Source: Reticulitermes lucifugus (taxonomy: Eukaryota; Arthropoda; Insecta; Blattodea; Rhinotermitidae). From it: DNA of 64,000 nt. Position 1 is the stretch's first letter; each line of letters opens with the position of its first letter. Below, piece by piece: positions 36,353 to 47,497 of this stretch. Where the stretch lies: contig JAKCWW010000229.1 of the NCBI GenBank assembly GCA_026260175.1, forward strand, positions 7,982 through 71,981, written 5' to 3'. The position numbers and the translations under genes are program-made. The notes beneath the pieces are model-generated. The model saw only the letters and a list, made by a program, of their open reading frames with translations. It was not told the DNA's origin and did not search any database.

Positions 36353-36954
36353 CTGGAAAGAAATTTTCGAATCGTATTCGGGTGTTTCCCCATATACCCT
36401 TAAAACCGATCGGTAACTTTTGTTCATATCTTGACATGTTGCTGAAGAACACCACTACCAACAGAAAGATCTTCGTACTTTTTCAGTAAGGCGTTTCTGT
36501 CACACCCACCCACACGTGTATGTTCAGTAGTGGAGGAAGTTCGGAAAATGTGGACCAGTGTTTTGTAAAATTTGAATAAACTTGCTTCTTAAAGGTCGTA
36601 ATGTTCTAATTTCTGTAATAGTGACGTTTTAATATGTCAGATGTTATGAGCAAATTGCAAATTACTCCAAAATACAGGTGTTTGGAATTTTTATGGAAGC
36701 ATTTCAAACAGCTGCAATGTCCACTTTAGCCGCAGCGGTTTGGTAAAGTGGATCCAGGCCCCATTCTGCTCTTCCTTGTCATTGCAAAACCAGTCGTGTG
36801 TCTTGCATGCAAACTTATTTGTTAAAGCTGCAACAGTGAAACGCAAAGAAACATGTGTCACTTTAGGAGGAAGAACAATTCGCCGGGTAAAGTGGACCAA
36901 GCAGATGTGTCGGATCCTCAATAACAGGTGCTGGTTTATAATTTTCTTCCTTGC
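36353..36954. other. Unassigned; weak inverted repeat
   Basis: 'tgtccactttagccgc' near 36718 and its near reverse complement 'gccgggtaaagtggacca' near 36882 could be the ends of a small element of about 180 bp. No duplication flanks it. A 132-codon ORF (36740-37138) runs through it without a known domain. Confidence 0.35.
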
Positions 36955-37014
36955 ATGGCTGCCATGTTTATACTACAAATCCAAATGGCTGCCATGTTTA
37001 TACTACAAATCCAA
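36955..37014 (+). repeat. Perfect 30-bp tandem duplication
   Basis: 36955-36984 and 36985-37014 are identical copies beginning atggctgccatgtttatac. Thirty bases is a multiple of three, so the overlapping frames stay open through both copies. This may be coincidence. Confidence 0.95.
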
Positions 37015-37689
37015 ACCTTATCGCTTTCCTGAAGTCTGGTACCCGCGGCCGTCGATATTATTCAAGCAGATACGTAAGCTTAGCATTTCAGAGCAGAAGG
37101 ACCATTGCTCACTTTCGTTCAAGAAGTTTTGGATTTGACGATTTTGAACACAAAATACAGTCCTTTTCCTTGGGAAATCTAAAAAGAAGCCCTATTCCCC
37201 AAGGCAAGCACGTGGAACGGAATGCAGATATGTCCGAAAGACTGCAGCAGCAGCCCACTTTGGAGATACGAATCCACATAACTCGAATTTACTGTAACTT
37301 TGTGTAGGAAACGGTAACGTCTAAGCCATAGTGCAGGCTTAATTACAGAACAAGTTTTAAGAATACATTTTGTAAAGTTTTAGATTTTCACTGCTTGCAG
37401 CTCGTGCATGTGTGCGTGCGCTCGCGCGTGATGGCCCCATTCATGTGAAGGCCTTCGAGGGGACGAGACTGTTTTAACGATGTATTTGCAGAGTAAACAG
37501 AAATATACGTGGGCATTCAAGGGACATTGCCTTTTTTGATGGGTACAGCCTTCGGCGCCTGGCGCCCATTTCGAAGATTTGGACTGGTAAATATATTTTT
37601 GGTACTGTCACGTGTGTAGTGATGTTTCACGTTGAGTTTGTTTATGCCTGATAGTTGTCATGCTTAAGTGTTGAAAATGCTCCTGAAAG
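37015..37689. other. No gene or classified repeat seen
   Basis: A short alternating purine-pyrimidine patch (gtgtgcgtgcgctcgcgcgt) lies near 37411-37430. Nothing else is seen. Confidence 0.45.
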
Positions 37690-37850
37690 AAGAGTGTGAG
37701 GAAATCAGTATAATAAACGAAGGTGTCTATGGTAACCATAATTCATCAGAAAATACAGAGAGAAGTTTGAAATTGTGGCAGTAGGTTTAGGAAGATTATG
37801 GGATGTTCCGTGCCATGTATAATCAAAATAGGGATAACTGTGCTTCGGTT
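37690..37850 (+). repeat. Dispersed repeat family R3
   Basis: Shares the order 'ccataattcatcagaaaata', 'gaagtttgaaattgtggcag', 'taggtttaggaagattatgg' and 'ccatgtataatcaaaat' with 38690-38935 and 39030-39260. A further fragment (38075-38105, 'gctaaatataataccaatcg') fits its end. It is non-coding and I cannot assign a class. Confidence 0.6.
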
Positions 37851-37986
37851 GGCAATGCTGCGCCTTTTCCGATATACGAGTATTAAGCTCTACTAACTTT
37901 TCAAATGTGTGGTGTGAATATTCAGTGGAGTTTTGATTTCATAGTACTGCTCTAGGTTTATAGTATTTTTCTTCCCCCTGCTCCAT

Positions 37987-38010
37987 CTACTACTACTACT
38001 ACTACTACTA
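37987..38010 (+). repeat. (CTA)n microsatellite
   Basis: Eight uninterrupted trinucleotide units. Confidence 0.95.
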
Positions 38011-38254
38011 TTTTTTCTGCATAATGCAAGAAGCTCTGTCTATGGTATCTAAAACTCGTGTCAGACAGTAAATACTGCCATGCTAAATATAATACCAATC
38101 GGTACGCGGGATGTGACTCGGTGAAGTCACGGTTATCTTCGGGCATGTTATGGTAGAAACGTAATTATGTTCTAGCATGGTGTGTGGGAGCTGAAACAAT
38201 CTGTTTTCGTAGGGTTTCGCCTGATGGAATATCTTCCTATCTGCCTGCCTGTGT

Positions 38255-38455
38255 GTCTGTGTGTGTGTATATGTATGTATGTGTATATTTACACATACAT
38301 ACATATTTACATACATAACATACGTACATACATACGTAACATACATATACACATACATACGTACGTACATACATACTTAACTTGCATACATACATAACAT
38401 ACATATACATACTTACATACACATGCATACATACTTACATACATACTGTATATTT
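38255..38455. repeat. Compound tetranucleotide microsatellite
   Basis: About 200 bases made of gt, gtat, tacatacg and acat units, switching from gtat-rich to the complementary tacata-rich near 38290, so the region can fold on itself. It ends directly at the S4 SINE. The many ORFs here, rich in Tyr, Met, Val, Ile and His, are artefacts of the repeat. Confidence 0.95.
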
Positions 38456-38459
38456 TCTG

Positions 38460-38650
38460 CACGGTCGTGCAATGGCTCAGACGGTCAGTCATCGGCCTGT
38501 CACCTCGGAGTCTCATGTTCGATCCGAAGCCAGTGATTGTGGTTTACAAGGTGGCAGTGGGACAGGTTTATCTTCAGGTACCTTCGATTTCTCCTATGTC
38601 ATTTTATTAATGCTGCAAATTCATTCTTCGTCTTTCATCGACGCTGTATA
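38460..38650 (+). mobile_element. tRNA-derived SINE, family S4
   Basis: An A box (tggctcagacgg, 38473-38484) and a B box (tgttcgatccg, 38516-38526) sit about 32 bases apart, the normal tRNA spacing, followed by a non-tRNA body ('gccagtgattgtggtttac', 'gtgggacaggtttatctt'). It lies immediately downstream of the tetranucleotide array. It is the only copy in the window. Confidence 0.65.
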
Positions 38651-38689
38651 ATCCTGGCAGTTGACAGGGTCGTTAAGTAGGGCTTCAAA

Positions 38690-38935
38690 AGTACCTATCT
38701 GTATGTCCACCCCATCAATCTCCCCATCCGTCAGTTATACAATACAAGCCGTTTTGTTTGTGTGTCTTCAGCAGCCATAATTTGTCAGAAAATAAATATG
38801 GGAGATTGAAATTTTTGCAGTGGTTTTAGGACGATTATAAAATATGCCGTACCAAATATCACAATCTGTCCATGGAGTTTCTTTTCCCTAGAACATGGGT
38901 TAAAGTAGCTGTAAGGTAAGCCAAATAGGTCACAT
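38690..38935 (+). repeat. Dispersed repeat family R3
   Basis: Contains 'gcagccataatttgtcagaa', 'gggagattgaaatttttgca', 'ggttttaggacgattataaa' and 'gtaccaaatatcacaatctg', aligned with 37690 and 39030. Its 5' part is rich in gtctgtatgt-like text. Confidence 0.65.
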
Positions 38936-39029
38936 ACATCTCATTTGAAAGGTCTCGCCGTAGGGAATACGATGCAGCATGCGGAGACAGGATGTTTATC
39001 GTGGACTATAAAGTTTAAAAAATGAATTT

Positions 39030-39260
39030 GTGAACGATTAGTCTCTGTATGTGTTTGTGTGTGTCTCCGTCTGTCTGTAGGCATCCATAACTCGACAAAA
39101 ATGAATATATGATCTCATTTTTGGCACTGATATCGGAATTACTCCGGAATGTCTTGTGTCAAATATAATCAGAATCGGTCTCGGGGGAATGGGTGGGGCC
39201 ATGGGGGTTTTAAGCCCCTGGAGTGATGAGTTAAAGTTTAAGTTAAGCAGAATAGGCGAA
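39030..39260 (+). repeat. Dispersed repeat family R3
   Basis: Contains 'gtaggcatccataactcgac', 'aaaaatgaatatatgatct', 'tttggcactgatatcgg' and 'gtcaaatataatcagaatcg', with a gtctgtctgt stretch at its 5' side like the other copies. Confidence 0.6.
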
Positions 39261-39919
39261 GATGTCCGAAAGGCATTTGTACATCTGTGTTTAGTGGTTA
39301 TGTGAACAACTGCCTTAATGATGCTGTTGTGCTGTCATGTAGCGTTTCGTTATTGAACATTGTCGTTGTAAGTTCAAAGGCAATACCAGACCATACAGCA
39401 TCACACGCGTTGGGCTGCCCTGGACCACCAAGTGCTGAACGACTCCCACATGGTAAACTATTTTCCGTTAGTTACGGACGTCCTCTTCCACCTTCCAGTC
39501 GCTGTTCTGTTCTTTCTTCAATGACTTGGGGAAGTGAACGACGACTACGTCAGCATGCTTACATAGCCTGATTTGTTGAGTGCGTTTCAAAGATTGCTTG
39601 TCTTTGCGTGATAAGGGTGTTTGGTATCATCGTAATTGTTTTTATTAGTGCTGAATGTCACGTTTACAGAGGTATCGGAAACCGTAATGTATTGATATGA
39701 CGAATCCTTCCTGAAACGTTTATGAATACAAAAGTGTTCGTGAAGTTTCATTTTCAAAGCACAAACGTGATAACGGTAGGGCTTTGGATACACCAATTGT
39801 TACGCATCTGGGGATTATGGGAGTTTTAGAAACATTGCAACATTTTTTGCCATTTTTGTCTGCACCATATAGTAACAATGCAACCGTGCGAAATGCAGAC
39901 CGACTTTTTGAATTCGTTG
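39261..39919. other. No gene or classified repeat seen
   Basis: Short ORFs only, including 94 codons at 39287-39571 with no recognisable motif. Confidence 0.45.
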
Positions 39920-40110
39920 TAATACTGGTTGAGGCACTGCGCTACAAACCGGAAGGTCGCAGGTTCGATTCCCGATGGTGTCACTGGAATTTTTTCATTG
40001 ACATAATCCTTTCTGTCGCACTGTGGCCCTGGGGTCGACTCAGTCTCTAACAGAAATGAGTACCAGGACTATTTAATGGTACCTAAAGGAGTTACGGTTT
40101 TGGGGCGTGT
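39920..40110 (+). mobile_element. tRNA-derived SINE, family S3
   Basis: The head 'tactggttgaggcactgc' and 'gctacaaaccggaagg' leads to a B box ggttcgattcc (39962-39972), then the body 'gtggccctggggtcgactca' and 'cagaaatgagtaccagg'. The same head occurs on the minus strand at 1-62. The A box here is weaker than in that copy. Confidence 0.8.
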
Positions 40111-41870
40111 CAAATATTACATAACGAGGAACAGGACGTCTGGAAAGAATGAAAAAATAAATTTGGGGGCCCTGGTTACTCGTTATGTCTGAATTGACAT
40201 TCTACGTTGAGCATATAAAAATTTACATATAAAATATATGCGACAAAAATGTACGGTGTAAACAGAGGCATGCAGCCGCATAAAGTCCGCTAGTCTTACA
40301 CCAGCCTTTAGGAGCATTCTTCTAACATTCGTACTGGGCTGAAATCAAGAAATGTGGGCGGAATATGCACAGATAGATTGTTGAGGAAATTCATGCATAC
40401 GGCATTTCGATTGGTATACTATATCGGGACTTGAAGCGTTAGGTGATCTCCATACGAATAGGAGAATAGTGTTATAGTGTATCTTCGAGAAATATGTTGT
40501 GAATATACGGACTGAATTTAATCATATTGTGGTAACGCTGAGTGTTAGGATTCTGTTGAGCAGGCGAATAACTAGCAGCTTGTGAATGAACATCCCGTGG
40601 TGTGGACTTGGTCATTTATAACACGTACGACTGATGGGTATGTCCAAGTTAATACCTCTGCTCCGTATTAGTTGTCTTACATGACATTGACTCATTGTTT
40701 AATGAAAGGTTCTTGTCACGTAATTCGTTCGAGAGGGAGCATACACACACACCGTTCTCGGCTCGTATGTTGATATAGCGGACGGTTGCTAAGATTCGGC
40801 ATTCGCAATATACAGAGCTGTGTTCTAGAAATGTGGCGATTCAGCGGTTAGAATCCGATGTTAAATTTCTTTTGCACACTCAAAACAAGTTTGGTGTTGG
40901 AATGCAGAATTTAGCTTGCTGTCCGTATCTGTTACGGAATTTCTGTCTAATGATACCCTCACCACATCCGACCGTGTGCCTGCCCTTCTCTAGGAGCTTA
41001 ATCATTGGACTTTCTGCGTTTAATTTCGTATGGGCGTCATGATATTGGATGGCTGTCCGACGTCCATGAATCTGAATTCCGTGCCGCTGATTCAAACTGG
41101 CCTGCCTTGCGACATCGTATGTAGTTTCTTGTTCGATAGCGGTTGACACAGAATTACTTGGGACGTGAAATTTAATTTGGAGAGGATCCATAAAAGTACG
41201 TGCGTTTTGTGTGTCTTAAAATTCAAGCATAGTGACTTTGCGCAACTTTGACAGCTGGCAGGTAATAAGAATTTGTACTGGTGTAGCTCATGCGTAGACG
41301 TAATTTATAATGTCTGACAGCTTTTGTGTATTAATGTGGAAGCAATTTTTGTCTGTCATCGCTAGGCTGTAATAGTTGCAGTTGTGCATTGTATATTAAT
41401 TTTTCTTACTTTTCAATGTATGATGTACTTGTTTTACCTGAAGTAATTGCGCAAGATTGTAGGAGGCGTACTACGACGCAACCTAGAGGTCACGTAATTT
41501 ATAATATTTCGCCGGTATTGTGTTTTTATAATAATTAATGATGTGTGTTTTTAGTTTTTAACGGTGAGCCTGGATTTTCTTCCACGATTTACAGGTCTTA
41601 TGTTGTAGTCGTAGGTAACTATGCATATTGGATAAACATATTTATATGAAAGGTCTTGCGCGAACAACTGCTGTGCATGTCAGAAAGTTATGCTGAAACG
41701 TATTTAGACAACACGCTTTGCGGACGCGCCGTCGAAGTTGCCAACTTTCATGGGAACTGAAAGCAAGTTCAAGCCGCGTTGTAAGTTGGAAACAAATTTC
41801 AGACAAGCTTGGCAGTTGACACAGGTGCTGCGAAATTCTCTTGAGTGATCTTAGGGCTGCTTCATTTCAT
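40111..41870. other. No gene or classified repeat seen
   Basis: Minus-strand ORF 40880-41191 (103 codons) has no recognised domain. A (ac)n patch lies near 40741-40751. Confidence 0.45.
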
Positions 41871-41878
41871 GTTGCCCG

Positions 41879-41930
41879 TATTATTATTATTATTATCATC
41901 ATCATCATCATCATCGTCGTCGTCATCGCC
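41879..41930 (+). repeat. Compound trinucleotide microsatellite
   Basis: (TTA)n passes into (TCA)n and then (TCG)n. The stepwise change suggests point mutations followed by spread within one array. Confidence 0.9.
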
Positions 41931-42805
41931 GCTTCCCCCGCTGCTGTGTTTTTTGTAGTATGGATCGCAAAGTATATGCCAGGTTCTGTTAAAGCAATAC
42001 GAACTTGGAATTTACTATATTGTATGATATTCACAGAATACCACAAACAGAAAATAATGCAATGATGGTTCTCTTCGGTGTAAAACAACTCACGTTTTGT
42101 TTATCATGGCTCACAAGTTCGTTGTACCTTTCACGTACTCTTATATTAATATGTCCCTCTGAAATTGACGCTTTTGGTTAAGAAATTAGGTTCCAAACGA
42201 ATAAATTTAGTAATTGGCAGCCCATTTTTTCCTCAATCCCTGTTGAATATCCGGCCTTTAGCCTTTCGTCGTCTTCCTCCAGAGAGTAGGAAGCCCGATT
42301 GACGTCAAGACCTTAGTTTGATCGTCTGACGACTACTGTGTTGCTATGACGACCTGGAGTGTCGCACAACAGGCGTATTCCCTAGGCTGGCTTGCTCATT
42401 CATGCCTGTTATTTTCCTGTTACGGATTAAGGTCTTTGAGTGATACGTAAAGTAATGATACGAAGATATTGAGGCATGATGCAGCATTCTGCGAACACGG
42501 ATTCGTTGATGTTAGTAGTCTCTAGCGGACTTCCTGTAGGATTTTTGTTTGGTTATTCCGCTGGGTTCGTTTATGCCCATCGCCCCATAAAAGAGGAAAG
42601 CCTGTATGATTTTAAACGACCCATATCACAAAAAGGCATATCCAGAAGTTTCGGTTAAATATTTAATAATTTTATCTTTGAGCTTTTGAACGGTAACCTG
42701 GTGACAAAAACTGCCACCCTCACCCACCCCGTTCTACATGGCCAACGAATTGTAACCTCAGCTCACCTGCCTAAATAACTGATGAAATGAGGTGAGTTGC
42801 ATCTC
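41931..42805. other. No gene or classified repeat seen
   Basis: Short ORFs only. Confidence 0.45.
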
Positions 42806-42807
42806 GG

Positions 42808-43030
42808 TTTTAGCGGTGACGTTTCAGACTTCTGTTTCGGAGGACCTGGTTCGAATCACGGCTGGATCACAGACTATCCTGACATTTTCGGGGCTTTACG
42901 CAGTCCCTGTAAGCGAATGCTGGGGTATTAACTCATTAAACTACGAACCCCTTTCATTTTCGTGCTTCGCTAATCGTGCTTCCATTTTGACGCTACGCAG
43001 TCAGAGCTACTCACAGGGCCGTTAAATATA
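42808..43030 (+). mobile_element. tRNA-derived SINE, family S5
   Basis: A box tagcggtgacg (about 42811) and B box ggttcgaatca (42848-42858) have tRNA-like spacing. The body follows: 'ttttcggggctttacgcagt', 'ccctgtaagcgaatgctggg' and 'actcattaaactacga'. The related head at 43735-43876 is on the other strand. Confidence 0.75.
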
Positions 43031-43149
43031 CCATACTTACACGACATAAATTATTCATGAAGAAATTGAAAGCAGATTGAACTCATTGCCTGCTACCGTT
43101 AGGTCCAGAATCTTTTGTCGTCCCGTTTGCCACCAAAAGATATGAAGAT

Positions 43150-43540
43150 CATAATATACAGAAATACAAGTTCGTCTGTTGTTTTGTGTGGATGTGAAAC
43201 TTGGTCCGCCACATTGAGACAAGAACAGGCTGAGCCCGTTCGATCATAGTGTGTTCAGGAAGATATTTGGGCCGAAGAGGGAAGAGGTAACGGGTGACTG
43301 GAGGAAGTGATACAGTGAGATCATTATCCTACTGCTTACCGAATACTCTTCGGGTGATCAGGTCAGTGAATGGGATGGGCGGGGCATGAGACACATATGG
43401 ACGTGAGAAGGGGTACATGAAGGGTTTGGTGGGGAAAAACCGAGGGAAAGAGGCCACCGGGAACGCGTAGGGGTAAACGGGAGGATAATATTAAAATGGA
43501 TTTTCAAGAAATAGGATGGGGTGGGGTGAATAGAATTAAT
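43150..43540 (+). mobile_element. LINE remnant (family LA), C-terminal end of ORF2
   Basis: Translation with frameshifts and stops gives VLCGCETWSATLRQEQAEPV (about 43184-43243), then VFRKIFGPKREEVTGDWRK (43252-43308), a MGWAGHE block (about 43372), VWWGKTEGKRPPGTRRGKRE and DNIKMDFQEIG (43423-43519). This is the region between the end of the reverse transcriptase and the C-terminus of a non-LTR retrotransposon ORF2. It is the longest LA piece here and joins up in order with the end of LA seen at 4055 and 12545. At least three in-frame stops make it a pseudogene. Confidence 0.9.
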
Positions 43541-43734
43541 ATGGTTTGGTCGGCCGGTCGGTCGGTTATTTCGTTACACGGTATAAAGACTACGGCAAGA
43601 CTGCAGGCGCAATGCTATTTGTGAGGAGTTGCTTTGTATTGAGCGGCATGAACATCAGAACGCATGTTCTTGTATTTCAAATGAAAAAGATAATTTCATG
43701 TTCAAATCTCTGGCGGTGACCTGAATTAGTCCGC

Positions 43735-43876
43735 CCCCCTCCCCCCGTGGTTTGTGTCAGTCGCCTGACTAAATACACGGCTAGAGGAAAACCATGAATA
43801 ATGTTACTAGAGCCGGTTTCCGGGCCGAGTTTGGAACCTAGGACCCTAAATGTGAAGCACAACTCCACCGCTACGT
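43735..43876 (-). mobile_element. tRNA-derived SINE, family S5
   Basis: On the minus strand the A-box region tagcggtggagtt (43873-43861) and B-box-like aggttccaaactc (about 43840-43828) are followed by 'ggcccggaaaccggctctag' and 'gccgtgtatttagtcaggcg'. The B box is degenerate. The head resembles 42808, but the bodies differ, so it may be a sister family. Confidence 0.6.
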
Positions 43877-45104
43877 CCGATGTAATGGAATATTGGATTT
43901 CATAGTAGTTACACGAAGAAGGCAGAATAATTGATGGCAAGAAGTTGCTGTACGTGACTGTCTGCTTTCGTTCACGCATGCGCTACCTGTCTGGAAACAG
44001 TTCTTCCCGTCATCGATGCACGTGTTAGAATTAAGTCACAAGCCATTGGATTTCTTGGGTCGTTGTTCGTGGCTTGCATGTTCTATCCTTCTTTCTGTAA
44101 GAAAAGTACAGTTACGTATATTGATATTGAATCTGCCTTTTCTAGATTTGCTCGTTTTACCCTTGTTAGCTGTTCACTAGAGGAACATCTTATATTGTAG
44201 GTCAAGGCTTGATCAGTCCGTAGCTCGCGGGCAACGTGTTGCCCGCGACACACTGTTATGTTGCTTGCGGAGACATTTGAACTTAGAAAACGAGTTTAAA
44301 CCCATTCCTGGCAAAACCGAGATTGCACGCCGAAGCAGTTTTGAAAACTATGAGTGTTTATGTATGGAGAAATACAGTACGTTACTAATTGATTTTGTAA
44401 GAATGTGCTAAAACGAGGCGACACCTTAGGTTGTGAATTGCATTTTTTTTTTTTATAAATTGTTCCTATGACCAGCATATTTTTGTATGAAATGATGTAT
44501 AGAAGACTATACAAGTAACGATGTATGTATAATTATACGTATATTCATTCTTCATTTCACGTATTCAGTTTCGTGTTGCCTGCATGCAGATCAGAATTTT
44601 CAGAAGTTGGCCGCACCACAAAAGCTCGAGCAGGCCTCATCATGGTGTAGTTTCTGTTGAGAATATAGAAATAAACAAGTAGGGAGGGTGTGCATAGCGT
44701 AATGTTTGAGTATTTGCTTCATTTTGTTTAATCATATCGAGACGTAATATGTAAAATACGAGATGTAAAATGTACGTTTTCACGCGTCATTTTCTCTACA
44801 TTTTTGTTCGAAACATTTTTGTGTGCTACTATTATTCGAAATAATTTTCGCTTCGATAAATATTTAGCAGGGTACACGCAGCAGGTTACATGCGTGATGC
44901 AGGCAGAAACGCATGTCGGTCGTCATGTAAAGTGTGTTTATTTTTCTCCGTTGTTAGCGAGAATCGTTATATGTCGATAGATTTTCGTAAATTCTTCGCT
45001 GGTTTATATTTTCACGGTTTCACGGTGGTGATTGTTCAGATTGCGTCTTGTGTGTTGTGACACAGTGTGCTATCAGATTTCATGAAAATGGGTTCGGCGG
45101 TTGA
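43877..45104. other. No gene seen; one strong small hairpin
   Basis: A perfect 11-bp inverted repeat with a 2-base loop (tcgcgggcaac-gt-gttgcccgcga) lies at 44225-44248. A run of twelve T lies at about 44443-44454. No terminator function can be inferred for a eukaryotic genome. Confidence 0.5.
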
Positions 45105-45403
45105 GTTGTATTACAAAAAGTCCAGGAGGAAAGGAACATCCTACATACAGTGAGAGGAAGGAAGACTAACTAGATTGGTCACATCTTATGTATTAACTGC
45201 CTCCTGTAACACTTTATTGAAGCTGACAGATGGAACGGACGGGAAGACGAGGAAGAAGACGAGCAATTACTCGATGACGTTAAGGAAACGAGAGGGTATT
45301 GGGAATTGAAAGAGGAAGCACTAGATCGCACTGTCTGGAGAACTCGCTTTTGAAGAGGCTATGGACCTGTCGTAAGGCAGACTGCATGATGATGATGATG
45401 ATG
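45105..45403 (+). mobile_element. LINE remnant (family LB) ending in (ATG)n
   Basis: With frame changes the translation gives a RKEHPTYSERKED-like block (about 45130-45165), then WSHLMY, TGRRGRRR (45240-45262), LLDD..ETRGYW.LKEEALDR (about 45268-45332) and WRTRF (45337-45352), ending in RKADC next to six ATG units at 45386-45403. It matches 8955-9350 and 53779-53876. In all three the coding end stops at the same place and a short tandem array begins, the usual 3' structure of several non-LTR families. Confidence 0.85.
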
Positions 45404-46289
45404 GTTCTTCAGTTATGTGCGGACAGCAGACATGGCGAAGGTATTGTGCGCTTAAATAAAGAAAAGATTTCGGATAATATACTCGTACGTAATTGGAGTC
45501 TCTTCCAGAATCCACCGCAGCACTTGTACATGTCTTTAGCGGCCGGTGGTACCGTACATACACGTACTTGCAGCAATATGGCGTAAAGTTCATGTCTGTG
45601 GGTGTTCTGTATTAGGACCATGGTACGAAAACAGAATATATAGGAATTATATTTTCTTTGGTTTACTTCTGTCAAATACAGGAAGGATACTTAACCGATC
45701 ATTCTGCTGCGCCCCCCCCNAATATCGTTTTGACTAGTTGACCGACTTTCACGAGATCATATATTTGATGTGAACGCGACTTTTGCGTCAGCTTTTTAAT
45801 TTTCTACAATTATTAACAAGTACATGGAAGAAGCTCGAACTTCAAGGGGGGGGGGACGACGACGACACTTTAGGTTCCTGAATGTTAATAGATTTTCGGA
45901 CAAAACACTCACATTCTATGATAGTTTTTGTGTAATATAAAATAACATGGTGGTCATTCCAGCATTTTTTTTTGTGCCCGTGCGTTTGAAGGTGGGAACT
46001 ACTGAACCATTGAAGTTTTTCTTGAAATAGTTTATAAACATGTGTAGGCTTGCTCATTACGCATGAAATGTGGAAGTTCATCATTCTCAAACATGGTGAC
46101 AGCGCGAAACTTTGTGGTTATAATGGAAAAACGCTGAGCCCTTTACACGCAATGAATGCAGGTAGTGGGAACGGAGGTATAGTTCGTTGCTGTTACTCTT
46201 CGAACCTAGGTGTGGATACGTTTTTTTTTCTATGGCTCGACAGCCCCTAGGGGGCCTAGGCCTCATTTTTTGAGGTTTCGCTATCACAC
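45404..46289. other. No gene seen; poly-G/C and single N
   Basis: A single unknown base at 45720 follows eight C (45712-45719), and ten G occur at 45846-45855. The single N probably marks uncertain homopolymer length. ORFs here lack motifs. Confidence 0.5.
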
Positions 46290-46480
46290 ACTTTAGACTC
46301 ACCACACTCGGTAGGACTCCGCTGGACGAGTGATCAACCCGTCGCGAGACCTCTACCTGACGACACACAACACTCACAACAGACAGACATCCATGCCTCC
46401 GGCGGGATTCGAAATCACAATCCCAGCAAGCGAGCAGTCGTAGACCCACACCTTTGACGGCGCGGCCATTGGGATCGGCT
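46290..46480 (-). mobile_element. tRNA-derived SINE, family S2, degenerate
   Basis: Aligned with 36155-36352 over 'cacactcggtaggactcc', 'cctgacgacacacaacactc' and 'catgcctccggcgggattcg'. The B box is mutated (gatttcgaatccc on the minus strand, 46416-46404), so internal transcription is probably lost. The preceding bases near 46235-46260 hold a short 'ccctagggggcctaggcc' palindrome. Confidence 0.8.
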
Positions 46481-47105
46481 GGTTTGGATATATGCCACAT
46501 GTTAAACGTAGACAGAATCTGTATTTAATAAAGAAGTTCTCAGAAATGGAATAAAATACTGTTAGTAATAGACGGGAATAGAAACTTGTGCAGTAGGATT
46601 AGGCTGTATAAGTTGTGCACGGAATTCCGTGTAGGTGTATATTAGATATGTGCTTCTTTTTTGGAATGACGCGTACGACAACGATACTTGCGGAGTTTCG
46701 CCAAGGCGGAGGTAGAATATGCTTGTGTCAAGTACTGTGGTTGAGTATGCCAAGGTCTTGCGTCTTAAATTCTGGGGGATGTGACATGTTCAGGGAAGGA
46801 AGTTGCGGTTAGTCAGCGACTATCAGTTTTATCAGTTTTACGCAGCTGGTAATTGAGTGGTTGGGATAACGGATGGATTTGTAATTATGTCTTTGACGCT
46901 GTGAATTGTGTGTCTTACGTGTTGTGTGGGATGAATATGTAACCATCGAAGAATATCGACTAGGCCCGATGTCACCTTTAGAGAATATCGAGTAGGCACA
47001 CGTCTTCGATTAAAGGAACATTTGAAGTTAGAACAGACTTTGTTTTTGTAGTGAAAGGCAGTGAAAATACAGGAGGGACATATTGTCCAGCACGATTGGA
47101 AGGGA
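46481..47105. other. No gene or classified repeat seen
   Basis: A duplicated phrase 'gaatatcga(c/g)taggc' occurs at about 46950 and 46982. Nothing else is recognised. Confidence 0.45.
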
Positions 47106-47497
47106 CGCGAATTGTTAAGCGTATGTGTGAGCTGTTAGGAGATTTTTAGAGGTTTATGATACATACTGTATTGTACTTTCTGGACGGTCCGGGGATCGAA
47201 TCCCGGTGGGGGCGAGATTTTCAGCACCCGTCCAGACCGGCCCTGGGGCCTACGTAGTTCCTGTACAATGGGTACCGGTTCATTCTCGGGGGTAAAGCGG
47301 CCGGGGCGTGGCGTTGACCACCCACCCCCATCTATCGCTGAGGTTAAAGAAAGAGTAGAGTTATACCTGTACTCCCCCTCTGGGCCTTCATGGCCTGTTC
47401 TAGGGTGAACTTTACCTTTATTGTACTTAATTGTGGGCGAATATGGTAGATTGTGTGACCTGTTAGGAAATTTTTAGAAGGTTATGATACAGAATGT
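47106..47497. repeat. Tandem repeat array split by a SINE
   Basis: Left of the SINE: 'gcgaattgttaagcgtatgt', 'gtgagctgttaggagattt' and 'agaggtttatgatac' (47108-47163). Right of it: 'aattgtgggcgaatatggt', 'gtgacctgttaggaaattt' and 'agaaggttatgatac' (47429-47492). Removing the SINE joins them as two head-to-tail units of roughly 70 bp. The array then runs into the 507-base gap, so more units may be hidden there. Confidence 0.7.
47169..47428 (+). mobile_element. Full-length S1 SINE with target duplication
   Basis: The sequence tattgtactt occurs at 47169-47178 and 47419-47428 and brackets a SINE of about 240 bp. A B box ggatcgaatccc lies at 47193-47204, followed by 'gtgggggcgagattttcagc', 'ctggggcctacgtagttcct', 'gtaaagcggccggggcgtgg', 'gttgaccacccacccccat', 'gaggttaaagaaagagtag' and the tail 'gggtgaactttacctttat'. 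The last bases of the tail overlap the duplication, so the exact 3' end is uncertain by two bases. This is the best reference copy of S1. Pol III transcription and LINE-supplied reverse transcription are the family's usual mode. Confidence 0.9.

Noticed and set aside
36717-36900. 180-bp MITE with 'tgtccacttta' ends
   Set aside because: Ends match only loosely and there is no target duplication or second copy, so it is mentioned only as a weak inverted repeat.
38255-38455. CRISPR-like array
   Set aside because: Units are 4-8 bases without unique spacers; this is a microsatellite in a eukaryotic genome.
38237-38516. Tyr/Met/Val/Ile/His-rich ORFs at 38083-38651
   Set aside because: They are translations of a tetranucleotide microsatellite on both strands.
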